Shown: piece after piece, positions 9,296 through 20,392 of the stretch
How positions within the stretch are numbered: the stretch's first letter is position 1
Layout of the letters: every line of letters begins with the position of its first letter
Assembly (NCBI GenBank): GCA_022592435.1
Contig: JABYQS010000248.1
Location: forward strand, 1-44,030
DNA length: 44,030 bases
Source of the DNA: Cerioporus squamosus
Lineage: Eukaryota > Basidiomycota > Agaricomycetes > Polyporales > Polyporaceae
Direction: 5' to 3'
Notes under the pieces: model-generated
The model's input: only the letters and a program-made list of their open reading frames with translations
The model's database searches: none
Told to the model about the DNA's origin: nothing
Translations under genes and position numbers: made by a program

Positions 9296-12200
9296 CTAGC
9301 CCGCTAGTCGTATCTTGATGGGTCCCTGCCGGCTGCGTGCTTCGAGTGCTGCAGAGAGAACGTCAGCGACTGACTCATTGCACCCGCGATCCCCTCACCT
9401 TTGAGCTCTTCGGCTTCCTCACGTTGCTCGTAGTTCAGCACCAGTCGCTTCAGATGCTGCTGTTCGACCTTGTCTTGCATCTGAGCGGTGCGAGTCTGCA
9501 CGGCGAGCGCGGACTCCGCCGGGATAGCGATCTGGCGGGTCTGTCGGGACTAATAGTCAGCAGACGCGCCGATGGCACGGAGGAATGATGCTCGCCTGTT
9601 GCTTGTTGCCGCGCTTCGTGAACAGCGTGAAGTTCATGACACCAGAATCCTTGGCGCCCTCAACGCCTCCCTCGCCGTCCTCGTCGATATCTTCGTTCCG
9701 CTTCTTGCGCACGACCGGGGGAGGAAGAGCCGTGTCCCAGAGCGCCAGCGCAGTCTTCTTGTCGACCTTGCGTGCATCTCCAGACGTATCCGTGACGAGC
9801 TTGGCGAGCTCCTTGGCGAACTCCGCGTCATCGTCTTCGGTGGGACCGATGTTCTCGTGAGTAGACGAGGACTTCAGCAGCACGGCCTCCGGCGACGGTG
9901 CCCGCTCATCAATCTAGAGAAGTGCTTAGCAATAGAGACAACGGCGGCGAGGCGTCAACGTACCGGAGAATCCAGCTGGGTCTGTTCGTCATCTTCGTCC
10001 TCATCTTCACCGCGCTCTCTCTCTTCGTCGTCGTCCTCGCCACCACTCTCCTCCCCGCTATCGTCGCCTACGTCCCCACTCCCAGCGGGAACTGTAGCAG
10101 ACACCGATGAGCGCCGCAATCGCCGCGAACAAGTAATACGACACTTACTTCCGGCGTCCTGCAACGCTGCGTTGAACATCTCGTCGACAGCAACGGCAGC
10201 CTCCTCGAAGCTCTTGAACAGCGTCATCTTCGGTCTCACGGCCTCGAACGAGTCGTTGAGCATGAACTCCACATCCATAGGCAAGGGCTCCTTGCAGTGG
10301 ACGTAGAGCTGGAAGAACGTGAGGAAGTAGTCCAGCTTCTTCAGCTGCGAGCCGCGGTCGAAGCACATCCCGACGGTATCGAGCAGCACGCAAACAAGCC
10401 TGATGCGGAAGAAATCGTCCGGCATGTCGAGAGGGCACGGCTGGCCAGGTAGAGGTCTACCCTCCGCTGTCGAGAGGTTATCAGCATAGGTATCATGTCA
10501 CGTATGTCAAGCGAGAGTATACTCACGGTGTCCGAAGGTGACCAGTGTCCAGAAGGTGTCGAAGATGATCCCGCTCGAGATGAGCCTGTAGATGTACAGC
10601 TCGCCAAGGAACTTTATCGACGCGACCCGCCTCTGGTTCATGCTGTAGACATTCGTTTCCAGGCCTCTGCGGATGTCCTCAAGTACTTGGTCAACGACCC
10701 CAACGGTGAATGCAGGGTGGTACCGCTGCAAGTCATAGGTGAGCATCGCGAGGAGCGAGATGTGGCCATACTTCAGCTTCCACGGCTTCGTGAACACTTT
10801 GTGGAGCGTACGGAGGACGAGCGGATCGGTCCAATCGAGTTTACGTAGCAGCTTGAACACCTTATCGACCGTCTTCTTGGTCAAGACGTCGTAGATGAGA
10901 TACCGGATGAAGAGTTCCATCGGCGTACGCTCTTTGACCTGACGAGCAGCCCGTTCCGGTGGATTGCACTGGATACATGCGTGTAAGATATCACAGTGCG
11001 AGCGTAGCAGCTGGTTCGCTTACCTGGTAGTACGCATTCTCGAGCAACAAGAGCTGTCGCTGGTCGAAGTGCTGCATGCTCTGTTTCCTGCGCATGAGCT
11101 CGATCATCTTGCTGAACGGCTCCCGCGTCTCCTCACTCCTCAGCAAGAAGCGCCCGCATCCCTCTAGGAGCATTGCGAGGTTCTCGACGTTTGTCCCAGA
11201 GAAGTCGTCCAAGCAGACCTTGAACATGTGCAGGATGACGTGCGGCGGGACGACGCGAAACTTTGTGAGGTTCGACAGGAAGGTGATATTGCGCATCCGC
11301 ACTTCCGCGAATTCCTTCACTACATTCTTCTTCCGTTGGAGGTACCGGAACTCATCGTCCAACTGTCGGCTTGGTCAGTCAGAGGCGCAGGGAGTAGCAA
11401 GGCTGTGCCTTACCGCAGCTACGATGTCGCTTCCGATATCAGGCATATATGGGTTCAAGATGGCAATGAGCCGGGAGTAGTGAGGCAAGAGGTCCGTGCG
11501 ATTCTTGGGCACCTGGGTCATGAACTTCACGAGCCTCTTCCTCGCCGCCTTGGAGTTGAGGAACGCAAAATCAACGGCTGCCTGGTCTATGAGCGTCCGG
11601 TTGGTCGCGTCCGGGAGGCGGACGAGCAGGGCAGTGAGCAGCTGTGATGGGCCTTGCGGGGCCATCTGGGGCGTGTTCGAGGGCGAATCCTTGGGGGTCC
11701 CCGGCGTCGGCGTTGGAGCACTTGTGTAATCGTCAGCACTACGAACGCGCCGATACGTGACCTCAGAAACACCAACTCGTCCACATCGTCCACGACCTCC
11801 TCTCCCTTGCCGTTGATGATGACGCCTCCGTCCCCGTCGATCTTCATCTCCGCCAGCTCTTCCTCGAGCTTCCGCACCTCCTCCTCCACGCGCTCTTTCT
11901 GTTGCCTCTCCTTCTCCTTGCCGTCCTCCTTCTCGTCATCTCCATCTCCCTCGAGTCCGAGTACACTCCGTGGGACGTAGTCTTTGAGATCCGGGATCTC
12001 CTCAAAGAATCTGCGCTCTTCATCCTCCCACTTGCCTCCGGTGCCCGTTAGCTCGTCAGATTCTCCGCCGAGAAGGTTCGAGCCTGAGTTCATGCCGATT
12101 TGGATAGACTCTGACTTCTGCGATACGGTCTTCAGTGTGGGCATTGGGAGGTACAATTGCTCTGACAAGCTGGGAGATCGTGAGGACTCTCCTTGACATT

Positions 12201-13459
12201 CACATAAACAAAGCTTACCTCTGACAGCTCGCGAGGAGCTTCTCATAGTTCTTCGTCATCTTCTCATATGCCTGTTGACGATCCTCGAAGATCTCTCCGG
12301 AGCGAATATATGCTTCATGATTCCGCTTGTCCTGCTCTTGCAGGCGCTACACTGCTATTCAGCAACAGCGACCAGGTAGCTACAAGACGCGCGGCTTACG
12401 TTGTGTTCGATCACGAGCTTCTTCGCTACATTGTCAAAGTAGCCTTCACACATCTTCTTGAACCTGTCCCGGATCTCCTTCTCGACGAGTTCCTCGCTCT
12501 CGTTCGTGAGCGCAGGGAAGGCGCCGTTGGCACCGTTCATTTGCGCGGCCTCCTCACTAGCATTCTCGGAGAGCGTGCCGGATTCTGAGGTGACAGAGAC
12601 TTGTTTGGAAGATGTTGGAGGCACGATACCCAGGTAAGGGCGAGAGTACGACTTGAGGAATGCCAAGAGCAGAGGGAGGGAGGACAGGGATGGGTCGTTG
12701 GACAACTGACACCGAGGTTCAAACGGTCATTCCGCACGTATGATTGGGCGCACTCACTAGGTCCCGCACAGTCTTCATGACCCACTCTCCGCCGCTCCTG
12801 TCCGGGCCATCCCTGATGATGCCGACGAGCGCGAGCTCGGCGCATACACGCAGAATCGGCCGCTGGCGCGTCACACGCGCAGAGTCTTCCTTCTCACGTT
12901 GCTCCGGGCTCAGTGCAGCAAGCGTGGCGCGCGAGGGTGGGGCGAGTGCAGTGGTGAGCGAGGACACGATCGCGGGGGTGAAGGTCTTTGGGAAGCGTCG
13001 ATGGAGTGCAGAAATCACCTATCACGGCGCATATACGCTCAACTATGAGAAGAGACGAGCGTGCATAGAGCTGGAAGACGCACCTCGACTGCGCTCCAAA
13101 CGTCCTTTTCCGTCTTGCATCTGAGGATCCCCTCCGCCACAGCACCGACTATCTCGTCCACGTACTTCTCGAGAGTGAGCGAGTCGATGTCCTTGAGGAT
13201 CTGGTCACGGTTCTCGGAGCCCAAGGATTGCCGCATACGCTTGATCAGCGCAGTATGCCTCTTCAGTGAGGAGTCGAGGGCCTTGGAGGGTTCTTCATAC
13301 AGCTCTTGTTCATATGCATCCCCAACTAACGAACACGCAGTACGCACCTTGACCCGCTTGGGTCGCATTCAATTCCCTCAGAGCTGCCCGCCTTGCCCGG
13401 CGGGCTTGCTCCTCGTCCATCTTTGACTGTGGTACTCCGTTCACAACCGCCTCGGACAT
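9296..13459 (-). CDS. upf2: UPF2/NMD2, nonsense-mediated mRNA decay scaffold
   Basis: Fourteen exons from 13459 down to 9296 (13348-13459, 13084-13304, 12758-13018, 12400-12705, 12219-12346, 11762-12169, 11414-11720, 11024-11362, 10527-10968, 10149-10466, 9964-10091, 9596-9913, 9399-9549, 9296-9348) sum to 1163 residues in frame. UPF2 is the cytoplasmic scaffold bridging UPF1 and UPF3 on transcripts with premature stops. Three MIF4G regions are visible: one N-terminal (KRHTALIKRMRQ..., about 40-330), one around 480-690 (LLTALLVRLPDATNRTLID) and one around 700-930 (TPMELFIRYLIYDVLTKKTV, DDFFRIRLVCVLLDT). They are followed by the typical Asp/Glu-rich stretch (about 950-990) and a C-terminal UPF1-binding region (VMNFTLFTKRGNKQQ, NYEQREEAEELK). 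The start ATG at 13459 was preferred because nothing upstream looks coding. The intron at 9550-9595 uses a GC donor, and the 41-43 bp introns are very short. The exon 6/7 junction near 11720-11762 is the least certain. Confidence 0.95.
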
Positions 13460-14269
13460 TGCTTTGAGGTTATTGTCTTGATTACTGTCGTGCAAGACCG
13501 TAGGTGGGTAGAAGCGACATGAGAGCTGTGGACAAGCCTTCGGACGCTGAGCCTGAACATAGCGCGGACCTGTGCGGACCCGTCGCGCCGCACGCGGGCG
13601 CGCCTCTCCATGACTCCGAGTTGTATTGAACCACTTGCATACGCGCTCTAGTTCAGAAGACCAGTTTGAAGTTCACCATGACTGCGATGGATGGCCAGAC
13701 CTATTCACATTGAAGCTTGGGCATAAGGACGAAAACTTGAAGATCCTGGGAGCCTGGGTTGGTCTTCGGGGTCCCATCGTATCCTCCTCGATTTTCCTGC
13801 ACAACGACTGCGTCTATCCCGGAGCACGACCTTCTACGATTATGAAGAGGTACACGGCGATCGGCTCTCCAAGACGTTACCCGCGAGGCTATCAATACTT
13901 ACTGCGCGGGTTTTGTACTAAGTACTCGCTGAAAGTCCAGATTAAGTACCCGCTTGATATCCGGAGACACGGAGAGGACTCAGGTGTGCGAAAGGTCAAT
14001 GGAGCAAGTGGCATCGACTCTGAGTCTATGTATACTAATGGTACATTCCTGTTCTATCTTCCGCTCTCTGCGGAATCCAGGTAAGGATGTGTTCCTTGTC
14101 AGTATTAAACCATCTCTGACTCGGCTTTGATGTGCCCGCTTATGCAGGCCTAAACGTTCGGAGGACCCTCCTGAGGAACCCGCCGGGGTCACTTCCTAAC
14201 CATTCTCGGCGGACCACACCGTGGATACCGACGACCGTCTCTCCCTCGTAGGGCGCCCCCGGACCTTCT
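13460..14269. other. UPF2 upstream region and spacer
   Basis: The first part is the UPF2 promoter side. An open frame of 152 codons at 13626-14084 (+) has no recognisable domain or splice context and is probably fortuitous. Confidence 0.4.
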
Positions 14270-14879
14270 TACAGCTGTTTGCAGAGGTCGTGGCCAGACG
14301 CTGGTTGCACAGCACGCGTTGTGCACGGAAAATTCAGAAATTCAATATATCTGAACGACTTGTTCGCATGTCCTCTCTGCCTGAGGCGACTATGCGAGGC
14401 GTGTACAGCCCATACGAGTATTTACTGAGCGTTACGATGAGGAAAACCGGGGACTCTGAGCGAGTATCGCGCTGTCGTTTATGGGCGCTTACTATCGACC
14501 CCAGGGCCTGTGGACATTCTCCATCCTCACACGTCGAGAGCTTTTGCAGCACCTTTGAAATCATCTCAACATATTTCTATGGTATATAGCCATGCCATGT
14601 GTAAGATTGGTACAGTGGGAGGGGGTAGAAACGTCCTAAATGGACCTGCGGATGAGTAGTGACCTGGCATTGCTATCTCCGCATTCCGGGTACGCAAGGA
14701 CTCAGAAAAAGTTGGGCGCAGGCCGGGGATGCATACTATGGCATGATGGAATGTTGTAGCATTTGTCTACTGGTGTTGTTGAGCAGCGAACGGATTTCCG
14801 GTATTTCTTGAATTTCCCGCGTCAAAGTGTCTGCGCGTCAGTCGGAGTTGGGCGGACACGACTTCTGCAAACAGCTGTA
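14270..14879 (-). mobile_element. 610-bp non-autonomous TIR element (MITE-like), copy 2
   Basis: Reverse-oriented near-identical copy of 5486-6095, with the same TACAGCTGTTTGCAG termini. The flanks are CTT on the left and CAT on the right, so beyond the shared TA there is no clear target duplication. The near identity implies recent movement, or homogenisation between the two copies. Confidence 0.85.
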
Positions 14880-15857
14880 CATTACTCGCGATGAGTCAAT
14901 CAATTACTTTGCCTGTTCAGGATCAAAGTACGCCTATTCTCCTTAGTCCGTACACTCGATTTCGAGCTGACCCTGCCAAAACAAGATCTAAAGTCTCTGG
15001 GTGTGTTATTATGGCATCCCTCCAGCCGCCTGAAGCGGGATCGCGCGATGCCGCCGCTCGTGAGTACGGATACCCAAACGTTGGCGCGATGGAACCGTGC
15101 TCATGTATAGTGGCATTGATGATCCATCCTTCTTGGCGCATTCATTGTCTTCATACCGATAGGCCGTCCCTTAACGACTCCTGAAGGCACTTGCATGGAA
15201 CTGGAAGATACCTTCACGACCAAGTCCGTCACCCAACCGTCAACAACTGTCCATACTTGTGCCTGTTTCTCAGGCAGGGTCAGAAGTCAGCAAGATTCTG
15301 TCCTGACCGCCGTCACCTCATCCCGCGGGAATGGGATGCCGTGCGTGGTCACGGTCCGGGTGTGCAGATGGTCAACTAAGAGAGGCAATTCTTCTTCCTC
15401 GGAGATCAAGGGACCGCAGGCCGATGGACAACGTAAACGCACTCCGACGTTCCCGGAGAGTGCCACATATCCGCTGCACGTTGCGTTTCTCCAGTATAGT
15501 ATCCGGGACCAGGCCAAACGTTCGCCATGAATAACATCAGAGAGCGGGAGTTGTTATGAGCACTGCTCCCTGTTCTCGTCCATCCTCTCTCTACGCAGTA
15601 CTATGCTGCCTGTCGTGTCTGAGAGGCGAGCGGTTAAGTCGTCGGAGTGACCTACGGAATGCGTATTGACATATCCGGACCGCCGCAGTGTGGCGGTGCC
15701 GAGGCCATACATATGCGAGTTCGACCCGTGCTTCTTATCCACCACGATATAACATACGGCGGACACGTAGGTACGTCTCCGTTCCAATCCCCCTCTCGGC
15801 CACGCAGTCACTGAGACTTAACACTCAGCTGCTCTCCTGCGCAGACCAGCCATCACC
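14880..15857. other. Spacer upstream of the P450
   Basis: No gene, RNA or repeat that I can support. Small frames at 14891-15184 and 15195-15530 have no recognisable content. Confidence 0.4.
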
Positions 15858-18131
15858 ATGGCACTGTCCCTAACCTCTGGCTCCCTCGCGGAGGGCGCAC
15901 TCGTTCTCCTCTTGGGAACGGTACTAGTAGTGCTCGTGAGAGCACTGCGATCCTTCCTACCTGTGTATCTCTCGACAATCGGCCGTCTTCCTGGGCCTCC
16001 GAACGAGAGTCTCTTATTTGGAAACATAAAGAGCCTGGGCGCCGAAGCCGTTGACCGTACACAGGAGTGGATCGCGCAATATGGGCGTACCTTCCGATTT
16101 TATGGACCTTTCGGGGTAAGACACATATTCACTGTCTGCAGTTCTTCTGAACTCACAGCTCCCTCTCTAGACGCCCCGACTGTTCACTACGGACCTCCGA
16201 GCGATCAACCATGTCCTTGTTCACTCAATGGACTACTACAAGCCCGAGGAGAGCCGCACAGGTCTCGCTCGACTTCTCGGAGATGGTGCGTGCCACTGAT
16301 GCTGATCCTCAACGACGTTACTGACCTGTTGGACAGGCGTGCTCGTCACGGAAGGTCAGCATAAGTACCAGGGCATCGAGTTGCTGACAAACTAACGGAC
16401 TGTCGCGCCAGGTGTGAAGCATAAACAACAGGCACGTCACGGTACCTTTAGCTGCGAGAACCAAGCTAAAGACTTTTGCTTGGCAACAGAGACACGTCAT
16501 GGTCGGGCGCAAACCTTCACGCTCAGCTATCTGTCACACTGACTTTGGCTTCGTCCCCCTCAGAACCCCGCATTTGGCCCAGCACAGATCCGTGAACTTA
16601 CGGAGATCTTCCTCGAGAAAGCCCAGGATGTGCGTCTCCGTCTCTCCAAGCCCAGGCCCTTCCGCCTACCATTCAGCGCGCACTGACATCTCCCAACGCA
16701 GCTCTGCGAGTACTGGAACGCCCAGATCTCCGCCCAGGGCGGCTCCGCGCGCACGAACGTGATGGAAGGGCTGAGCAAGATGACGCTCGACGTGATCGGC
16801 CTCGCGGGCTTCAGCTACGAGTTCGACGCGCTCAACCCGGAAAAGCCGCCGAACGAGCTCAACCGTGCGTTCGGCGTGATCTTCAAGAAGCCTCCCAAGA
16901 TGAACCTCCTCGGGATCCTTGGCGCGTTCTTCCCCACTCTCGAGGCGCTCTTTGTGAGTAGATTCGAGATTCGATCGACCCACCCCGCGTCTCGTGGAGC
17001 TGACGTTGGCCGCTCGGACAGGACGCCCGCGCGAAGAGTGTGGAAGAGGCCAAGAAGACCATGCAGCGCATCGGCATGGAGATCCTGCAGGAGAAGAAGG
17101 CAACCATCCTCCGGGAGAAGAGCTCCGGTGGCATAGCGAAAAAGGACGTCCAGGGCCGCGACCTCCTCACCCTCCTCATCAAGGCGAACATGGCCACCGA
17201 CATCCCCGACAGCCAGCGGCTCACCGATGAGGAGGTCATCGCTCGTGCGTGCCCGCGGCCCCAGCGTCCTCACTTGCTTTCGCTGACCTGGTCCCTTCCA
17301 CAGAGGTCCCGACGTTCCTCGTAGCCGGCCACGAGACCACGAGCACAGCAACGACCTGGTGTCTGCACGCGCTCACGCAGAACCCCTCCATCCAGGACAA
17401 GCTCCGCGAGGAGCTCCTCTCCGTCCCGACCGACATGCCCTCCATGGAAGACCTCAACGCGCTCCCGTACCTCGACTGCGTCGTCCGCGAGACGCTCCGC
17501 CTGCACGCCCCCGTGACGGTCACGAGCCGCGTCGCGCAGAAGGACGACGTCCTCCCGCTCTCCGAGCCCATCAGGGACCGCGACGGCAACACGCTGCACG
17601 AAATCCCCCTCGTCAAGGGAAACAGAGTGCAGGTCCCCATCCTGGCGCTGCACAGGCTCAAGGCCCTCTGGGGCGAGGACGCCGGCGAGTTCAGGTGCGT
17701 CCGCGTCCCTGCTCTGGCCAATGGCCAAATCAGACTTCTTCAGGTCGGCACACTTAACTCACTTGTCTTATAGGCCCGAACGCTGGGAAAGCCCGCCCGA
17801 AGCGACCGCGAACATGCCCGGGGTCTGGGGCCACCTCCTCACCTTCCTCGGCGGCCCGCACGCGTGCATCGGGTACCGCTTCTCTCTCATCGAGTACGTC
17901 CGTCCGCTCTTCCCTGCGCCTCGTCGACGTCGCTCCCGTGAACTAACTCATCGGCCATGCAGGATGAAAGCGCTCGTGTTCACCCTCGTCCGGAACTTCG
18001 AGTTCGAGCTCGCGGTGCCCAAGGAGGACGTGAAGGTGTCGGGCATGTTCCTGCAGCGCCCGTGCTTGGACTCGGAGCGCGAGAAGGGCGCACAGCTCCC
18101 GCTCCTGCTCCGTCCGTACAGGCGGTCTTGA
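15858..18131 (+). CDS. Cytochrome P450 monooxygenase
   Basis: Eleven exons (15858-16115, 16171-16285, 16337-16354, 16412-16431, 16490-16501, 16564-16629, 16702-16953, 17022-17244, 17304-17694, 17774-17893, 17963-18131) give 547 residues with consistent phases. An N-terminal hydrophobic anchor (about residues 10-30) is followed by the Pro-rich hinge LPGPP. The helix-I motif AGHETT is near residue 331, the ExxR of helix K (ETLR) near 384, PERW near 453, and the heme loop [12 protein letters not shown] near 477-488 with the iron-ligating Cys near 483. This is a complete microsomal class II P450 that would work with the endoplasmic-reticulum CPR reductase. The arrangement resembles the large Agaricomycete families, such as CYP5150-type enzymes, but I do not assign a family. 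Substrate unknown. Two exons are tiny (18 and 12 bases). The intron at 16432-16489 starts with GC and lies within a direct repeat (see findings). Confidence 0.93.
16426..16503 (+). repeat. Direct repeat bounding P450 intron 4
   Basis: CAACAGGCACGTCACGGT (16426-16443) and CAACAGAGACACGTCATGGT (16484-16503) are 58 bases apart. The intron 16432-16489 runs from just after CAACAG in copy one to just after CAACAG in copy two. Confidence 0.75.
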
Positions 18132-18470
18132 ACGTCTGTCTGCTCGCAAGCTGCCGTTGAAGCTTTGATGATTGGGACACTACTTCTACTAGCTTTTCTC
18201 CATTTATGACTGTCGGATGCGGATATGTATTCTTCGCCTGTACTTCTCGGAGTCGAAGATCCTCAAGGGGACCGACGCCTCGTTTTAACATATTACCATA
18301 GCGAACGACACTGGATCATACAACTATACAGCGATACGGGTTCCGAGTCTATAGTCCATGCAGATCGTGCAATAATGTTACAGTGTCTATGCCAGAGTCA
18401 GACCTCTCCAGCACGCGGCTTCCAGGCCACAGTTGATTGCTTCCTTACGGCATACGTTTACGGCGGTCAG

Positions 18471-20392
18471 TCAGCTCCCACTCCTCACATAGGGTCTACG
18501 CGCGTTGCTCCGGAACAAAGGGCAGAGGGCGACCAGCATCCGGTGGCTCACGGTGGTGATTGAGCGGACGGTGCAGCCACACCAGCTTCGGCGCAGGCGA
18601 GGGCTCCCGCACCGCCTGGACAAGCTGCGGCGCCTGGACGTGCTGCTGCTGAGCTGCTGCACAGGCTGGGGCGGCTGCTGGGCGTACATCTGTGGGGGAG
18701 GCACAGACATCGGCGCAGGCTCTGGCATACCACGCGGTGGCGGGGACATCAGGTGTGGCTGGGGCGGTGGCGGTTGCAGCTGCTGCGGCACCGGGGACGG
18801 GTCGCGCTCGCGCATCTTGCGCGTCGCTTCCACCCATCGTCTGGTGCGGTCCTCCTCCTAGATTGCGCGACGAGAAGAACGAAGAAGGGGACGAATGCGG
18901 CTGAATAGGCCTGTCTAGCTGAAGACGCGTGTAGTGCTCACCTCGTAGTCAATCTCGCTCCCTTCGGCGCCGCCGCGACGTCGGTGCGGCATCTCCGACT
19001 CGATGAACCGGTCGAACGCCTCCAGCGCACGCGCACGCTCCTCCTTCCGCCCCTTCGCGTACCCGGCCTCGTACCCCTCCGAGTACGCCGCCTTCCGTCC
19101 CTCCTCGAAGCCTGTCAACCTACCCGCGTTGAACCCCTCCGTCCTGCCCGTCTCGTAGCCCACATCTCGCCCCTCCTCATACCCATCCTGGCGCCCCGCC
19201 TCATACCCCTCCGCGCGTCCGTCCTCGAACCCATCATCCCGCCCATCGCTGTACCGTCTCCGCACCTCCAGCCGCCTCACCTCTTCCCGACCCTGCTCCC
19301 GGGCCTGCCACTCCCGCAGCGTCTGCTCCGCCCTCCTCGCCGCCTCCCGCGCCTCCCGCTCCGCCTGGTCCATCTCCGACTTCGCCCGCTCCATCCTCGC
19401 CAGCTCCGCCTGCAGCCTCCTCGCCTCGCGCTCCGCCGCGTCCGCCTGCATCTGCCACCTCCGGCACTCCTCCTGCGCGCGCGTCGCGTCCAGCTCCACC
19501 TGGTGCCGCCCCGCCTCCGACGCCGCCAGCCGGCTGCTCAGGTCCTGCACGTTGATCTCGGCCGTCCGCGCACGCGTCTCCGCGACGTCCGCCCGCCGCA
19601 GCTCCTCCTCCAGGCGCGCGCCGGTCTGCCGTAGAACGGCCTTGAGGTGGCGCGCCTGCCGCTCTTCTTCCGCGAGCACCTGCGTCAGGATCGACGCGCT
19701 GTCGCTTTCTCGGTCGCGGTCACGCTCCTTCTTGCGCGGCTTCACGGTCGCAGTCGACGCGGTGTCGCTCCCGCGGAGTGTGGAGCTGTCTCGCTCGCGG
19801 CTGGCATCGCGGACCCTGTTGGTCTCGGACCTTAGAGGGTCACGATCACGTTCGCGTTCGCGTTCGGACGGAACCTCGCTTGGCGTAGCAAGGCCCCGTG
19901 GGGTGTGCGAGCTGGAGGAGGCACGTCGTGGCTTCTTGCGGTGCGTGAGGAGAGAGGTCAGGATCGCAGGATCCCGCAGGATTTCATGTATTGGGGTAGG
20001 CGAGACGCTGGCTTCCCGGAGCTCGTTGAGCAGATGGATGCTGCGCAAAGTGAAAACATACGTCAGCACAGTCGATTTCAATGCAGGTAGGGTAAGAGGA
20101 GTAGGTAAATCTGCGCAGTGGACGGGGCGACTTACTCGTGGGCGCCTGGCGTATGGACGGCAGGTGGCGAGAATGATGTGTAGGACCTCGGGCTCAGATA
20201 GCCTTGAGGTAAGCCTAAACTTGGAGTGGGCAGCGCACTCAGCGCAGGCGAGGGCATGCCAAAGTCCGCAGTGGGGAGGGAGAGCGTGTCGCGCGGAGGA
20301 GGGGTAGGAGGGAGAAGATGGGGGCCGTCTGGCGGTGGCACGGGGATGGGAGGAAGCTCATCGACGGTCGTCAGTTTGGGTTCGCCGTGCAT
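18471..20392 (-). CDS. Coiled-coil protein with a long GX3 repeat, unknown function
   Basis: Three exons (20136-20392, 18942-20040, 18471-18857) give 580 residues. The N-terminus is Pro/Ser-rich. An Arg/Asp/Glu-rich segment (SERERERDRD, KERDRDRES) leads into a long coiled coil (LAEEERQARHLKAVLRQTG..., about residues 200-350). A tract in which glycine recurs every fourth residue for about 17 tetrads follows (DGRDDGFEDGRAEGYEAGRQ ... GYEAGYAKGRKEE, about 360-430). The C-terminus is Pro/Gln-rich. A glycine-every-four pattern is known from the deca-GX3 motif of Yae1/Lto1, but there it is shorter and this protein otherwise looks different. The last part of exon 3 may carry a frame change: the alternative frame reads QEPSPAPK-like sequence (VREPSPAPKLVWLHRP) ending at 18496, which looks more protein-like than the used frame. 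The true start could be upstream of the chosen ATG. Confidence 0.7.

Noticed and set aside
6570..18131. Monooxygenase plus P450 as a secondary-metabolite cluster
   Set aside because: They are separated by UPF2 and mobile elements, with no backbone synthase, transporter or regulator nearby.
18984..20307. Long plus-strand frames opposite the GX3 protein
   Set aside because: Arg/Pro/Leu- or Ser/Arg-rich shadows of the minus-strand coding sequence.
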